64,000 nt of DNA, taken from assembly GCA_964397255.1 (NCBI GenBank), contig CAYNHQ010000004.1:186001-250000 (forward strand). Direction: 5' to 3'. Under the pieces are notes generated by a model, which saw only the letters and a list, made by a program, of their open reading frames with translations, did not search any database and had not been told where the DNA came from. Position 1 is the first letter of the stretch, and every line of letters starts with the position of its first letter. Positions 25,447 to 34,499 of this stretch are shown in pieces. This stretch comes from CAYNHQ01 sp964397255 (GTDB taxonomy: Bacteria > Bdellovibrionota_G > JALEGL01 > DATDPG01). A program made the translations under genes and the position numbers.

Positions 25447-26880
25447 CTAAAACTTCGCGGCGCCGCCGGCAGAGGCGGCGATGGCCTTTAAGTCGCTGTC
25501 ATAAAACTGAATTCCGAGGCCGAAAAACGGATTCTTTTTGGACGCCTTTGTGATCAGGTCATCCACACCTCCGGTAAACAAGAGATGTTTGTAAAGGACG
25601 AGTGTTCCATATGCGCGCAGGTGCGCCCGGTCAAAGTCGCGGGAGAAATCAAATCCTTCAAATGAGACGATAAATTTATCTCGCAGGAGATGATAGTCGA
25701 GGCCAATCCCCGCGCGAGAACGCATCAAACCCACTCGGGCGGTGAGATCCCACAAACGTTTAGCGTAAAAAAGGCTTAAGAGGAGATTATCGTTGGTTTG
25801 AATCGTCTGTGTGGTCGTTACCGGCACACCGTTAGAGAGAACCACCGTATCGGTCACGCGCGCGACTCCCACCGGGGCGGAGACAAATTCAAGCATTACG
25901 TATTGATCGGGCGTGGGCGCGACCGAAATTCCGATCAAACTTTGCAGCTCCTGCGCGCCGGTAAGCCACTCCCCCCGATAGCGAATCCCGAGCTGAATTT
26001 TGCGAAAAACACCGAGCGTGTCGTTCACGGTGTCGATGGCTTGGTTCAAATTGTTGACGGTGGTTTCGTCATTGACCAGTTTGCCGATCGTCCCCTCTCC
26101 TTTGTCGATCTTGTCCGCCACGCGCTGAAGCGAAGCCATGGTCGAATCGAGGTTGTCGGCCGCTTTTCGGAACGATCCATCTTTTCCAAGCACTTCCTTT
26201 AGACTCGACAACGTATCACTCATGGAAACGAGGACATTGTGAATGTCGTCCTTGTTTTCGCCCGTGATATCTTTGAGGTCACTCGTAAATGAATCGACGT
26301 TAGCCATGATCCTGTTGAATCGGCCCTCGTTCTCACCCACCATGTCTTTAATTTGTTTTGTAGTATCGCGAAGGTTCACAATCACCTGGCCCAGCGCCCC
26401 TTTGGGGTTGTCCGACTCGACCAGCGACTTTACAAGGTCGGCGGTCTCCGCCAGGGAGCTTGTCAGGCGCTCGAGATCTCCCTGCGAAAATGTCTTTGGA
26501 ATCTCGTCGCCATCCCCCAAGAGCGCGGCATCCGGCGTGCCGGGATTCAGCATGAGGAATCGATCCCCCAGAATTCCACGGTCGCGAACGCTGAGCGAAC
26601 TGTTGGCGTAGACTTTTACATCCTTTCGTACCCGAACAATGACGCGAGCTCGGCCGTCCACGAGATCAATCGATTGAATGAAACCGGCTGGAATGCCCGA
26701 TACTTCCACCGGAACTTTTCGGACGAGACCGCTTACCGACTGGAAATACGCACGATAACTGTTGGCCGAGCCACCGACCGTTCCTCGGTCGTTGATCTGG
26801 AGCGACATATAAATGATGATCAGGAGGCCAAGAAGTGCGAAGGTGCCCACCGTGAATTCAGTTGTAAGAAAGCGCCTCAT
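25447..26880 (-). CDS. mlaD: MlaD-like MCE-domain protein with long C-terminal extension
   Basis: The protein is the substrate-binding periplasmic component of an Mla-type lipid transporter. It has an N-terminal anchor (TVGTFALLGLLIIIYMSL, about 10-27) and one MCE domain (about 38-118) with VSGLVRKVPVEVSGIPAGFI. A helical coiled-coil region follows (about 135-290, with repeated MAN-DSFTSDLKDI and ADNLDSTMASLQRVADKI motifs). The last 170 residues are beta-rich with alternating hydrophobics, like a barrel or beta-sheet domain. At 477 aa it is far longer than E. coli MlaD (about 180 aa), so the extension may bridge the periplasm. It overlaps mlaF by 4 bp. Confidence 0.9.
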   Translation of the reverse strand: MRRFLTTEFTVGTFALLGLLIIIYMSLQINDRGTVGGSANSYRAYFQSVSGLVRKVPVEVSGIPAGFIQSIDLVDGRARVIVRVRKDVKVYANSSLSVRDRGILGDRFLMLNPGTPDAALLGDGDEIPKTFSQGDLERLTSSLAETADLVKSLVESDNPKGALGQVIVNLRDTTKQIKDMVGENEGRFNRIMANVDSFTSDLKDITGENKDDIHNVLVSMSDTLSSLKEVLGKDGSFRKAADNLDSTMASLQRVADKIDKGEGTIGKLVNDETTVNNLNQAIDTVNDTLGVFRKIQLGIRYRGEWLTGAQELQSLIGISVAPTPDQYVMLEFVSAPVGVARVTDTVVLSNGVPVTTTQTIQTNDNLLLSLFYAKRLWDLTARVGLMRSRAGIGLDYHLLRDKFIVSFEGFDFSRDFDRAHLRAYGTLVLYKHLLFTGGVDDLITKASKKNPFFGLGIQFYDSDLKAIAASAGGAAKF

Positions 26881-27629
26881 GTCAGTGTGTTGGCCGCCAG
26901 TTGCACGTCGATGAATTGTCTCACGAACGGGTGCTTGGATCGACGAAATTGCTCCGGCGTACCCGACTCGATGATCTTCCCTTCGTACAGCATGGAAATT
27001 TGATTCGCCAATCGGAACGACAGCGAGAGATCATGGCTGATCACCACGGCGGTTACTTCATGGCGCTGATGCGTGGTCTCAATGAGTTCAGCGATTTGAT
27101 CGGTGATGATGGGATCGAGGCCAGTCGTGGGCTCGTCGAAGAGAAGAATTTTCGGATTCAACATAAGCGCGCGCGCTAACCCTACGCGCTTGCGCATACC
27201 ACCGGATAGTTCGTTCGGCAACTTGTGGTTGATGTCGGTGAGTCCCACTTCCGACAATTTTTCGACTACCTGATCCAGAATTTCTGCATCTTTCATTTCA
27301 GTGTGCTCGTACAGCGGGAAACTGACGTTTTCGAAGACGTTCATATCGTCGAAAAGAGCGGCGTCTTGAAAGAGCATTCCAAATTTTCTTCGGACGATGT
27401 TCATTTCCTTGTTCGGTAGTCCGACGATATTTTCGCCTTCCAGCAAAATTTCCCCCTGATCCGGCCGAAGGAGGCCGATCAAATGCTTGAGCATCACCGA
27501 TTTCCCAGTCCCGCTGGGTCCCATGATGACGGTGATCTTTCCCGCTTCAATGGAAAGATTCACACCTGCCAATACCTTTTGTGTTCCGAAGGTTTTGTGA
27601 AGGTTTCGTATTTCAATCAGCGGCGGCAT
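26877..27629 (-). CDS. mlaF: MlaF-like ABC transporter ATPase
   Basis: This 250-aa ATPase drives the lipid transporter from the cytoplasmic face. Walker A is GPSGTGKSV (about 37-45), the Q-loop lies in FGMLFQDAALFDDM, the signature is LSGGMRKRVGLARAL, and Walker B is ILLFDEPTTGLDP with the switch His in VVISHD. The MlaF-type signature LSGGM-KRVGLARA distinguishes it from other ABC ATPases. It overlaps mlaD and is 7 bp from mlaE. Confidence 0.96.
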   Translation of the reverse strand: MPPLIEIRNLHKTFGTQKVLAGVNLSIEAGKITVIMGPSGTGKSVMLKHLIGLLRPDQGEILLEGENIVGLPNKEMNIVRRKFGMLFQDAALFDDMNVFENVSFPLYEHTEMKDAEILDQVVEKLSEVGLTDINHKLPNELSGGMRKRVGLARALMLNPKILLFDEPTTGLDPIITDQIAELIETTHQRHEVTAVVISHDLSLSFRLANQISMLYEGKIIESGTPEQFRRSKHPFVRQFIDVQLAANTLT

Positions 27630-27636
27630 TGATTCA

Positions 27637-28446
27637 TTAAAAGAGGAGGGCGGTTAGAAAATAATCGGATACCAAGACGGCAACCGATGAAATCACTACG
27701 GCGTGCGTGGTGGCTCGACCGACACCGGCGGCACCTCCACGGGCGTTGTATCCCTTGTAACAACTCACCAGAACGATAATGATGGCAAAAAAACAGGACT
27801 TAAAAAGTCCCTGAACGACATCGGAGACATCAACGTAATACTGAATTTTCTGAACGAAAATCGCTTCGTCGATTTTCAATAATTTAACGCCGACGACGTA
27901 GGCTCCCAGGGCACCGATAAAATCGAAAATAGTGGTGAGAAGCGGAAGAACCAGCAGGCTCGCCACCATCCTGGGAACAATTAAGTAGTGGATCGGATTA
28001 ACGGCCATCGATTCAAGAGCGTCGATTTGTTGCGTGACTTGCATGGTCCCGAGCTGTGCGGCCATCGCCGATCCCGCGCGCGCGGTGACCATGATTGCGG
28101 TGAGCACTGGCGACAATTCCCGGGCAATGGCAAGCGTGGCGACGGCACCGGTCAACGTTTCGGCACGAAAGAGAGCAAAGGCCCTTCCACTTTGGAGGGA
28201 AAAGACCATTCCCGTGAATGCGCCGGTGAGAAGGACGATAAAGAGCGAGCTAACGCCGATAAATTGCATTTGCACCACGATCAATTTCCAGCGAATCGGC
28301 GGCGTGATCATTTGAACCACAGCCTGCCAGAGCAGGAGGAGCATTTTCCCTGTTTCGTCGATCGCCACCGTAAACGCGTGGATGATGGCGAGGACAATTC
28401 TTCCCAAATCTTGAACGGGTTTGTGAGGTAAGGGGGCGGGGCTCAC
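27637..28446 (-). CDS. mlaE: MlaE-like permease
   Basis: This 269-aa inner-membrane protein is the permease of the Mla/MCE system. It has the MlaE family blocks VQMQFIGVSSLFIVLLTGAF, GRAFALFRAETLTGAVATLA and TVARAGSAMAAQLGTMQVT-like ARAGSAMAAQLGTM, with QIDALESMAVNPIHYL. Five or six hydrophobic helices are visible. The start overlaps the alr stop by 4 bp. mlaE-mlaF-mlaD are all present; mlaA, mlaB and mlaC homologues are not in the window. Confidence 0.95.
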   Translation of the reverse strand: MSPAPLPHKPVQDLGRIVLAIIHAFTVAIDETGKMLLLLWQAVVQMITPPIRWKLIVVQMQFIGVSSLFIVLLTGAFTGMVFSLQSGRAFALFRAETLTGAVATLAIARELSPVLTAIMVTARAGSAMAAQLGTMQVTQQIDALESMAVNPIHYLIVPRMVASLLVLPLLTTIFDFIGALGAYVVGVKLLKIDEAIFVQKIQYYVDVSDVVQGLFKSCFFAIIIVLVSCYKGYNARGGAAGVGRATTHAVVISSVAVLVSDYFLTALLF

Positions 28447-29582
28447 TTTGCCCGTCCCATCAAATATTGACGGCTCACACGCGTACTAATTCCGGTCAGT
28501 ACCTCGTAGGGAATGGTCCGCTCCGCTTCCGCCAATTCACGGGCATCGGGAGCCCCCGTCAATGGCGTTCCCAGCAGAATCGCTTCTTCTCCCGGTCGAA
28601 CTCTTTCAAACGCACTTACGTTCATCATCATGAGATCCATGCATACGTTGCCGACAATTTCACATCGCTTTCCACGAAATCCGATCCCGACCTTGGCATA
28701 CCCCCTGCGAAATCCATCCCCGTATCCCGCCGCGAGCGTGGCAATCGTCATCCTTTTTCGCGCACGAAAACTTCGGTTGTAGCTGACGAAATCTCCCGAG
28801 GCAATTGACTTCACCTGCAAGATCGGCGCGCGCCATTCCAAAAAAGGCGCGAAGTCTTCGCCCTTTCGAACGAGATGCGCCGGTGGATATCCGTACAGAG
28901 CGATCCCCGGGCGAACCCAGTCGAATTGGGCGTTTGAATATCCCAAAATTCCTCCGCTGTTGGCTGCGTGGCGAATCAGCTTGCGATTCAGAGCCTTCTC
29001 AAACAGACCGACCGCCAATTGAAATCTTTTTAGCTGAAGTTGGGTCAGAGCCGGGTCGGGATCATCCGCCTCTAAAAGATGAGTGAAAATTCCCTCGACT
29101 TGAACTCCCTGTGAGGATTGCAGCATGCCAGCTATTTTTTCCCAATCGCCCGGGTCGAGTCCCAGCCTGTGCATGCCGGTATCGACTTTCACATGAACAC
29201 GAATTTTCCTCCGATGTTTTTTGGTGAAAGCTGTGAAGCGTGCCAGGCCTTCTTTGGAATGGATGGTCAAAATTAAATTGCTCTGAATGCTTTCTAAGAA
29301 TGCCTGCTCGGAGGATGCTCCCAAACATAGAATATCTCCCTCATACCCCGCATCGCGAAGAGGGATGGCTTCGGCGACATCCGCCACTCCTACGCCAGCG
29401 GCTCCCAGGCGTGCGGCTTCCTTTGCAATGGCCACACTTCCATGCCCGTACGCATTGGCTTTGACCACCGCGAGAATACTCGTGCCGCGGCCCAGGCGTG
29501 CCAAAAGAGATTTCCAATTTCGTCGAAACCCTTGAAGGTCGATCACGGCCTTCGTCGGCCGAACGTAGGGAGATCGTTTCAT
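28443..29582 (-). CDS. alr: Alanine racemase
   Basis: This 379-aa PLP enzyme interconverts L- and D-alanine for peptidoglycan. The PLP lysine is Lys43 or nearby in VVKANAYGHG, the family signature. The second catalytic residue is Tyr in VSYNRSF, with GYGDGFRRGY and GNVCMDLMMMNV as further alanine-racemase motifs. It sits between the kinase gene and mlaE with 4-bp overlaps on both sides, an uncommon setting that ties cell-wall supply to the lipid-transport operon. Confidence 0.96.
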   Translation of the reverse strand: MKRSPYVRPTKAVIDLQGFRRNWKSLLARLGRGTSILAVVKANAYGHGSVAIAKEAARLGAAGVGVADVAEAIPLRDAGYEGDILCLGASSEQAFLESIQSNLILTIHSKEGLARFTAFTKKHRRKIRVHVKVDTGMHRLGLDPGDWEKIAGMLQSSQGVQVEGIFTHLLEADDPDPALTQLQLKRFQLAVGLFEKALNRKLIRHAANSGGILGYSNAQFDWVRPGIALYGYPPAHLVRKGEDFAPFLEWRAPILQVKSIASGDFVSYNRSFRARKRMTIATLAAGYGDGFRRGYAKVGIGFRGKRCEIVGNVCMDLMMMNVSAFERVRPGEEAILLGTPLTGAPDARELAEAERTIPYEVLTGISTRVSRQYLMGRAK

Positions 29583-31561
29583 TTGAGCCCGAGTTCCATT
29601 TGAAGTTCAGCGATCGACTGATACCGCGCTTGGGGTTCTTTTTGAAGCGCGCGAAGAATCGCCCGCCGCATGTCCTCTGAAATTTGCGGCTCGCTTTCTT
29701 TTGGATCGGGAGGGGAAGTGTGGACATGATGGTAGCCAAGGTCGCCGCCTTTGAATGGAAGCGAGCCGGTGGTCAGCTCATACATGCAGATTCCGACCGA
29801 ATAGATATCGGTGCGATAGTCAATCGGTTTTCCCAGGGTCTGCTCCGGTGACATGTAGGAGGGAGTACCCCCGATGATCGACTGCTCACTGAGAAGTTCC
29901 TTGATAATTTTTGCCAGACCGAAATCCATGATTTTCACCCGTTTGTCCCGGGTCCACATGATGTTGTTGGTGGTTAAGTCTCGATGAACGATTTTGTTGG
30001 CATGGGCGTATGCCAGTGCCGAAAGAAGTTGCCTCAGAATTTCCCGAGTATCCACGTTGGAGAATTTTCCACGAGATCTCAGAATCTCCTTCAACGTTTT
30101 TCCCTGAATATATTCCATGGCGATGTAATAATCGTTCAGCTCCAGACCGGTATCGAAGACGGTGACGATATTGGGATGATTCAAGCTGGCAGCGGCCTTT
30201 GCCTCTCGCAGAAAGGTTTCGACCGCTTGAAGATTTTTCTTGAATGCTCCGTGGAGAATTTTTAGAGCCACAATTCGGTCTAACTTCGTATCCTTCGCAC
30301 GGTATACGATGCCCATACCCCCGCGGCCGATTTCCTCCATTCGAATGTAGCGTTTAGGTGTAGGCGCTGTGGCGATGCCCTCGGGAACAATTTCCAGCTC
30401 AGTACGCTCTTCATTTTGAAAACAGCGCTCCGCCTCTTCGAGATCTCCGGCGCGTTTAAATGCTTCGGCCGCCTCCGCCATCCGGTTGGCCTTTTTATAC
30501 AAAAAACCCGCGAGGGAATATTCCTTGGCCTCCTCATACATGTGGGCGGCCTGATCGAATTCTTCAAGATCGCGGTGAATTTCAGCGGCGCGATGGAAAT
30601 CTTCTCCCCTTTTAAATTGTTCAACGGCTTCACGATATTTTCCTTCCAAAAGGAAACGCTCGCCCTCTAAAAGGGCGGCCGCCTTTTGATCGCCCGTTAA
30701 AGCAATCGCTTGCGATGCTTTTTGAAGGTCGCCGGCTTTTTGAAAAAATTCAGCCGCTTTTTTGGGTTGTCCGGCGAGCAAATAGCATTCCGCCGCCTGA
30801 CCGATATTTTTCAGCTCCTGAAAGACTTCCGCGGCGGACTCAAAGTCACCGGCCCATTTTAATAGACGCGCGGCGCGTTCTCCCGCCGCCTCGGTTTCCG
30901 GGCGGAAAGGTTCACCCTCAAGGCCATCCTGCATCTTTTTTGCAGCGAGGAAGGCTCGATCGGCTGCGTCGGCTGCTTCATTTCGCTTCCCCAATTTTTC
31001 GAAGGTCTCGGCTGCATCACTGAAACGCGCAGCGGAAAAAAAAGCGCATGCCGCACGTTCCAGATTTCCGCTTTTAATATAATAGTCACCCGTCAATTCC
31101 TTTTTCCCGGCCTTTTGAAGCGCTCCTTCGGCAAGGTCGAATTGTTTTCGTTCAAAATAAATTTCCGCCGCTTTCACAAACTCGCCTCCACGCTCGTACA
31201 GTACCGCAGCTTTCTCCACATTTTTGCGCCGAAGCTGGATGTCGGCCGCACGACCGAATAAATTTCCCCTGATGAAAACATCCAGGGCTTGATCGATGTT
31301 TCCCAGTGCGATCAACCGATCTCCTGCTTGGGCGTATTCGCCCACTCGCAGAAGCGAACGAATTTCGCGATGCCCGTACCAAATATTGAGAAGAGGAATC
31401 TTGGCACGAAAAGTAGCCCCTCTTGCACTCATAAAAAATCGATACAGGAAATATATGATGAGAATGAGGAAGCTCAGTTTTACAGAAGCATTCAGCCAAA
31501 AATGAGCCTGAATGACTTCCAGGGCCTGAGAAATAAAGCTGAGGGATTGCGATGGGTTCAC
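29579..31561 (-). CDS. Membrane-anchored TPR-like Ser/Thr protein kinase
   Basis: This 660-aa protein has an N-terminal transmembrane helix (about 26-43, FLILIIYFLYRFFM). About 300 residues of TPR/SNAP-like helical repeats follow (A-A-EFFQKAGDLQKAS, RAAEIHRDLEEFDQAAHMYEEA). The C-terminal kinase domain (about 395-660) has the P-loop IGRGGMGIVYRAKDT, Lys in IVALKIL, the catalytic loop HRDLTTNN and KIMDFGLAKI. The catalytic-loop Lys of HRDLKPxN is replaced by Thr, as in some myxobacterial-type kinases. It is the first gene of the operon with alr and mlaEFD (4-bp overlap with alr). Confidence 0.92.
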   Translation of the reverse strand: MNPSQSLSFISQALEVIQAHFWLNASVKLSFLILIIYFLYRFFMSARGATFRAKIPLLNIWYGHREIRSLLRVGEYAQAGDRLIALGNIDQALDVFIRGNLFGRAADIQLRRKNVEKAAVLYERGGEFVKAAEIYFERKQFDLAEGALQKAGKKELTGDYYIKSGNLERAACAFFSAARFSDAAETFEKLGKRNEAADAADRAFLAAKKMQDGLEGEPFRPETEAAGERAARLLKWAGDFESAAEVFQELKNIGQAAECYLLAGQPKKAAEFFQKAGDLQKASQAIALTGDQKAAALLEGERFLLEGKYREAVEQFKRGEDFHRAAEIHRDLEEFDQAAHMYEEAKEYSLAGFLYKKANRMAEAAEAFKRAGDLEEAERCFQNEERTELEIVPEGIATAPTPKRYIRMEEIGRGGMGIVYRAKDTKLDRIVALKILHGAFKKNLQAVETFLREAKAAASLNHPNIVTVFDTGLELNDYYIAMEYIQGKTLKEILRSRGKFSNVDTREILRQLLSALAYAHANKIVHRDLTTNNIMWTRDKRVKIMDFGLAKIIKELLSEQSIIGGTPSYMSPEQTLGKPIDYRTDIYSVGICMYELTTGSLPFKGGDLGYHHVHTSPPDPKESEPQISEDMRRAILRALQKEPQARYQSIAELQMELGLK

Positions 31562-31648
31562 GTGATTTCGGGCCTAGTTATACAGGGAGCCTTGACAAGC
31601 TACCAATCGAACCGTACCTAAAGCCAAATTCAACTTGGGGAGGTTTTC

Positions 31649-32077
31649 ATGGCGGGCATCAATAAAGTGATTTTAATCGGACATCTCGGGGCGGATCCTG
31701 AAATTCGATATACGCAAGGGGGTGCGCCGGTGGCTAACCTTCGACTCGCGACAAGCGAATCCTGGAAAAATAAAAACGGCCAGAAGGAAGAACGTACCGA
31801 ATGGCATCGCGTCGTGGCCTGGTCGAAACTCGCCGAACTCGCCGGACAATATCTCCAAAAGGGGCGGCAGATTTATGTGGAAGGCAGACTTCAAACCCGA
31901 AGCTGGGACGACAAAGATGGAAATAAACGCTACTCCACCGAAATCGTCGCGACGAACATTCAATTTCTTGGTGGCCGGCCAGAAGGAAAAGAAGCTCCGA
32001 AGGATTTTCCCGCCGATCTTCCCCCGCCCCCTGACGATTTAGGCACCACGGCAGGCGAAGAGGATATTCCTTTCTAA
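31649..32077 (+). CDS. ssb: Single-stranded DNA-binding protein
   Basis: This 142-aa OB-fold protein begins INKVILIGHLGADPEIRYTQGG and contains EWHRVVAWSKLAELAGQYLQKG and IYVEGRLQTRSW, all typical of bacterial SSB. The acidic C-terminal tip DLGTTAGEEDIPF is the interaction peptide for replication and repair partners. It is monocistronic, divergent from the kinase operon. TTGACA at 31592-31597 could be a -35 element, but no good -10 follows at the right distance. The ribosome site is GGGGAGG. Confidence 0.97.
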   Translation: MAGINKVILIGHLGADPEIRYTQGGAPVANLRLATSESWKNKNGQKEERTEWHRVVAWSKLAELAGQYLQKGRQIYVEGRLQTRSWDDKDGNKRYSTEIVATNIQFLGGRPEGKEAPKDFPADLPPPPDDLGTTAGEEDIPF

Positions 32078-32194
32078 CCGAGTGCGGGTAGAGTAGCGCG
32101 GGTGGCACCGATGGGGGGTTCCCAACCGAGTCTTTTCGCGAGATGGGTCCCAGGCCCCAGAGGTGACAGGACCCGCGCAATAAACCGCGCTAAA

Positions 32195-32602
32195 TTATTC
32201 CTGTTGGGGGACGTCACGGGCTTCGTGAAGGAACCAGTTTTGTTCCTTGGGATCATATTTCCAAATTTGAAGCTCTTGGCGATATTTTAGATCTTGATCC
32301 GCGACATTATAGAAACTGAATTCCACGAGCACCGATGCGTTTTTCTTTTCCGCGTCCACACCCAAATCTACAATCGAATAGTCCACTACACGCGTGGTGC
32401 TTAGTTGCTTGGCCAATCGCTGCGCCATACTTCGGCGAACATCGTCTGCTATGACCGCACTAGCCGCCGTCACACTCGACCATCGGACCGATCGATTGTA
32501 GGCCTCGGCCCGATCGGTCAAAAGCTCCACTCGCTCTTTTCCACAGCCAAGGAGTCCCAACAGAAGAACGATCGATAATTCTCGAAGATGCACGACCCTC
32601 AT
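32195..32602 (-). CDS. Small lipoprotein of unknown function
   Basis: The 135-aa product carries a lipoprotein signal ending in the lipobox LLGC (about residues 17-20), followed by a charged start KERVELLTDRAEAYNRSVRW. The mature part is an alpha/beta domain of about 110 residues with VVDYSIVDLGVDAEKKNASVLVEF-like beta strands and the ending IWKYDPKEQNWFLHEA. That is reminiscent of NTF2/DUF4440-type small lipoproteins, but I cannot name a family. It converges with ssb. Confidence 0.78.
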   Translation of the reverse strand: MRVVHLRELSIVLLLGLLGCGKERVELLTDRAEAYNRSVRWSSVTAASAVIADDVRRSMAQRLAKQLSTTRVVDYSIVDLGVDAEKKNASVLVEFSFYNVADQDLKYRQELQIWKYDPKEQNWFLHEARDVPQQE

Positions 32603-32628
32603 TATCGCGGAGTCGGCGGAGTTGGCTA

Positions 32629-33171
32629 CTATTTGGGGCGATTAAAAATATTTGCCAGGGAATTGGTATTTTGTGTGCTGAGTCCCTGGCAGGCTGCGCA
32701 AAATTGCGGGATCACGCGACCCGTGGATAGGGAGCTAAAACGAGGATTTTTCATTTGCATGGACATTCGCATAATGGCACTGAGGTGAAGATATTTATCA
32801 AGGTACTTAAAAATGATGGCGCCAAAAGCATTCGACGAAAGATCCTTCCAAAAATCGAGGGAAAAAATACTCGAAAGACTCATTGGTGTGGGTTGCGCTT
32901 TTTGTCCGCCCAAACCCATATTCTGCATCATTTGAGCATACAAGATGGCGCTGTAGGGATCGGCTGCCCCATTGCGTTGCAGAGCCAATAAAGTGGGGTC
33001 CATTTGAGGATAAATCCGGCTTGCCGCTCCAAAATCGGTTCCCCACTGATTTCCGGTTGCGCGCACATCGGACGGGGGCATTGTAGTTGTCTGAGGAATG
33101 CCGGCCTGGGCGGGCGAACCCAAAAGAATGAGAAGTGCCAACGTCCGGAATATGAGCAGAGCTCTGCGCAT
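32629..33171 (-). CDS. Secreted protein of unknown function
   Basis: The start is the ATG at 33171, with AGGA just upstream, because it gives a clean signal peptide (MRRALLIFRTLALLILLGSPAQAG, cut after AQA). The longer frame upstream lacks a good start. The 180-aa precursor matures to a Gln/Met/Ala-rich chain with SMSLSSIFSLDFWKDLSSNA-like helical stretches and a CAAC near the end. No family is recognised. Confidence 0.65.
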   Translation of the reverse strand: MRRALLIFRTLALLILLGSPAQAGIPQTTTMPPSDVRATGNQWGTDFGAASRIYPQMDPTLLALQRNGAADPYSAILYAQMMQNMGLGGQKAQPTPMSLSSIFSLDFWKDLSSNAFGAIIFKYLDKYLHLSAIMRMSMQMKNPRFSSLSTGRVIPQFCAACQGLSTQNTNSLANIFNRPK

Positions 33172-33251
33172 CGATCCTATTCTACCGCAAGCCACATGCC
33201 AGCGAAGATCCAGGGACCTTAATATAACCCATTGAAACCATGTACATTTTT

Positions 33252-34499
33252 TCAAGTTGCGGGGGCGGGCGATGCTGAAGTTTGGCACTGTCGCAGCACT
33301 TCCCTGGCCTCGCTCAATTTCGGATTAAGCTCCAAAGCATGCTCAGCTGCCCGCCTTGCCTCACCTGTTTTCCCCAGAGCCAAAAGGGCCTGAGCCAGCG
33401 CAAGGTGTACATCGGCATAGCCTGGCTTCTTATCCGCTACACGCCCGAAATGGCGTGCCGCCTCGGCGAACTCCCCCATCGCGAAAAGTAAGCGAGCATA
33501 ATCCAGTCTCGCTTCGATGTAGCCCGTATGAATTCTCAGAGCCGCTTCCCAGCTCTTTCGAGCGGATTCCAGATCGCCCTCCGCCTGATGCAATAGGGCC
33601 AATTGATGGTGAAGGTCCGGGTAGTTGGGATGGCTCGACACCAATTCAAGCAAACGGGTTCGGGCTTGGCTCACATCGCCTCCTCTCGCAACTGCTGTGA
33701 TAAGTTGTAGCTCGCTCGAAATCGTTTTCGGCGAAGGAAGCGCCTCTGAGGATTCCCGTCGCTTGAGCGAGCCGAGCAATAAAATTCCGATGGCAATAAT
33801 GGGAAGAAAAACAGCCAACGAAAAAATGCCGACATACATCCACTTCTTGTCCAGATGCCACGCAGGGGGAGGGGGGAGAGGTTTTTCGACCTTTGTTTCG
33901 GCCGGGGATTCTTCCAGAAGCGCCTTTACCGCCGCTTCAGGGGACGATTTAAGCTCTTCTCCAGTTCCACTAGAAAAAGATGCGAGCTGATATTGGGCGC
34001 CCCGCTCCACGATTCGAATTCGTCCGGCCGTTTCATCCAGCCACATCTCTCCGAGGGGGTCGGGTGATCCGAGGGGGGCATAAACGATTTTCCAGGCATG
34101 GGGATAGGCCTCGCCGAACACCGTAACGGGTTCAATTCCTGAATTCGAGAAAAGGAAGTCCCCGCTCTTCCAAGTTTGACCCGCTTCGGCCGGTGTTTTG
34201 AAAAACATCAGAGGTTGATTACAACCCATCGCATTGGAGGGAAGTTGGCTCGCCTGACACTCGTACCAATCGCCATTGGAAGTGAAAACGAGGCGATTGT
34301 TTCCGTCGTCCCTACGAACGACGGCGACATTCACGCTTCCTTGACTGGTTGAAATGGTCGAGAAACTTTCCACATAATGATGTCGTTGGGGCGAACCATC
34401 GACTTGATAGGTCCATCGTGTTCCGACTTTTAGAGAGAGCGGAGCGGCCGGAAAGCTCATAAAAAGAATGGATCCAATGAAGAAAGCTCGAGTGGTCAT
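33252..34499 (-). CDS. Secreted/membrane TPR protein
   Basis: The start is the ATG at 34499, overlapping the moaC stop. The 415-aa protein begins with a signal sequence (TTRAFFIGSILFMSFPAAPL). A beta-rich external domain follows (about 25-200; VGTRWTYQVDGSPQRHHYVESF, like proteins that compute a response from a 'DUF'-type lipocalin fold). Next is a transmembrane helix (about 222-245, MYVGIFSLAVFLPIIAIGILLLG), then three TPR units (about 270-410, YADVHLALAQALLALGKTGEA) on the other side of the membrane. No function is assigned. Confidence 0.75.
   Translation of the reverse strand: MTTRAFFIGSILFMSFPAAPLSLKVGTRWTYQVDGSPQRHHYVESFSTISTSQGSVNVAVVRRDDGNNRLVFTSNGDWYECQASQLPSNAMGCNQPLMFFKTPAEAGQTWKSGDFLFSNSGIEPVTVFGEAYPHAWKIVYAPLGSPDPLGEMWLDETAGRIRIVERGAQYQLASFSSGTGEELKSSPEAAVKALLEESPAETKVEKPLPPPPAWHLDKKWMYVGIFSLAVFLPIIAIGILLLGSLKRRESSEALPSPKTISSELQLITAVARGGDVSQARTRLLELVSSHPNYPDLHHQLALLHQAEGDLESARKSWEAALRIHTGYIEARLDYARLLFAMGEFAEAARHFGRVADKKPGYADVHLALAQALLALGKTGEARRAAEHALELNPKLSEAREVLRQCQTSASPAPAT

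Noticed and set aside
31592..31625. Promoter for ssb with TTGACA
   Set aside because: The hexamer is perfect, but at a 17-base spacing the -10 would be TACCTA, a poor match; no other -10 is convincing.
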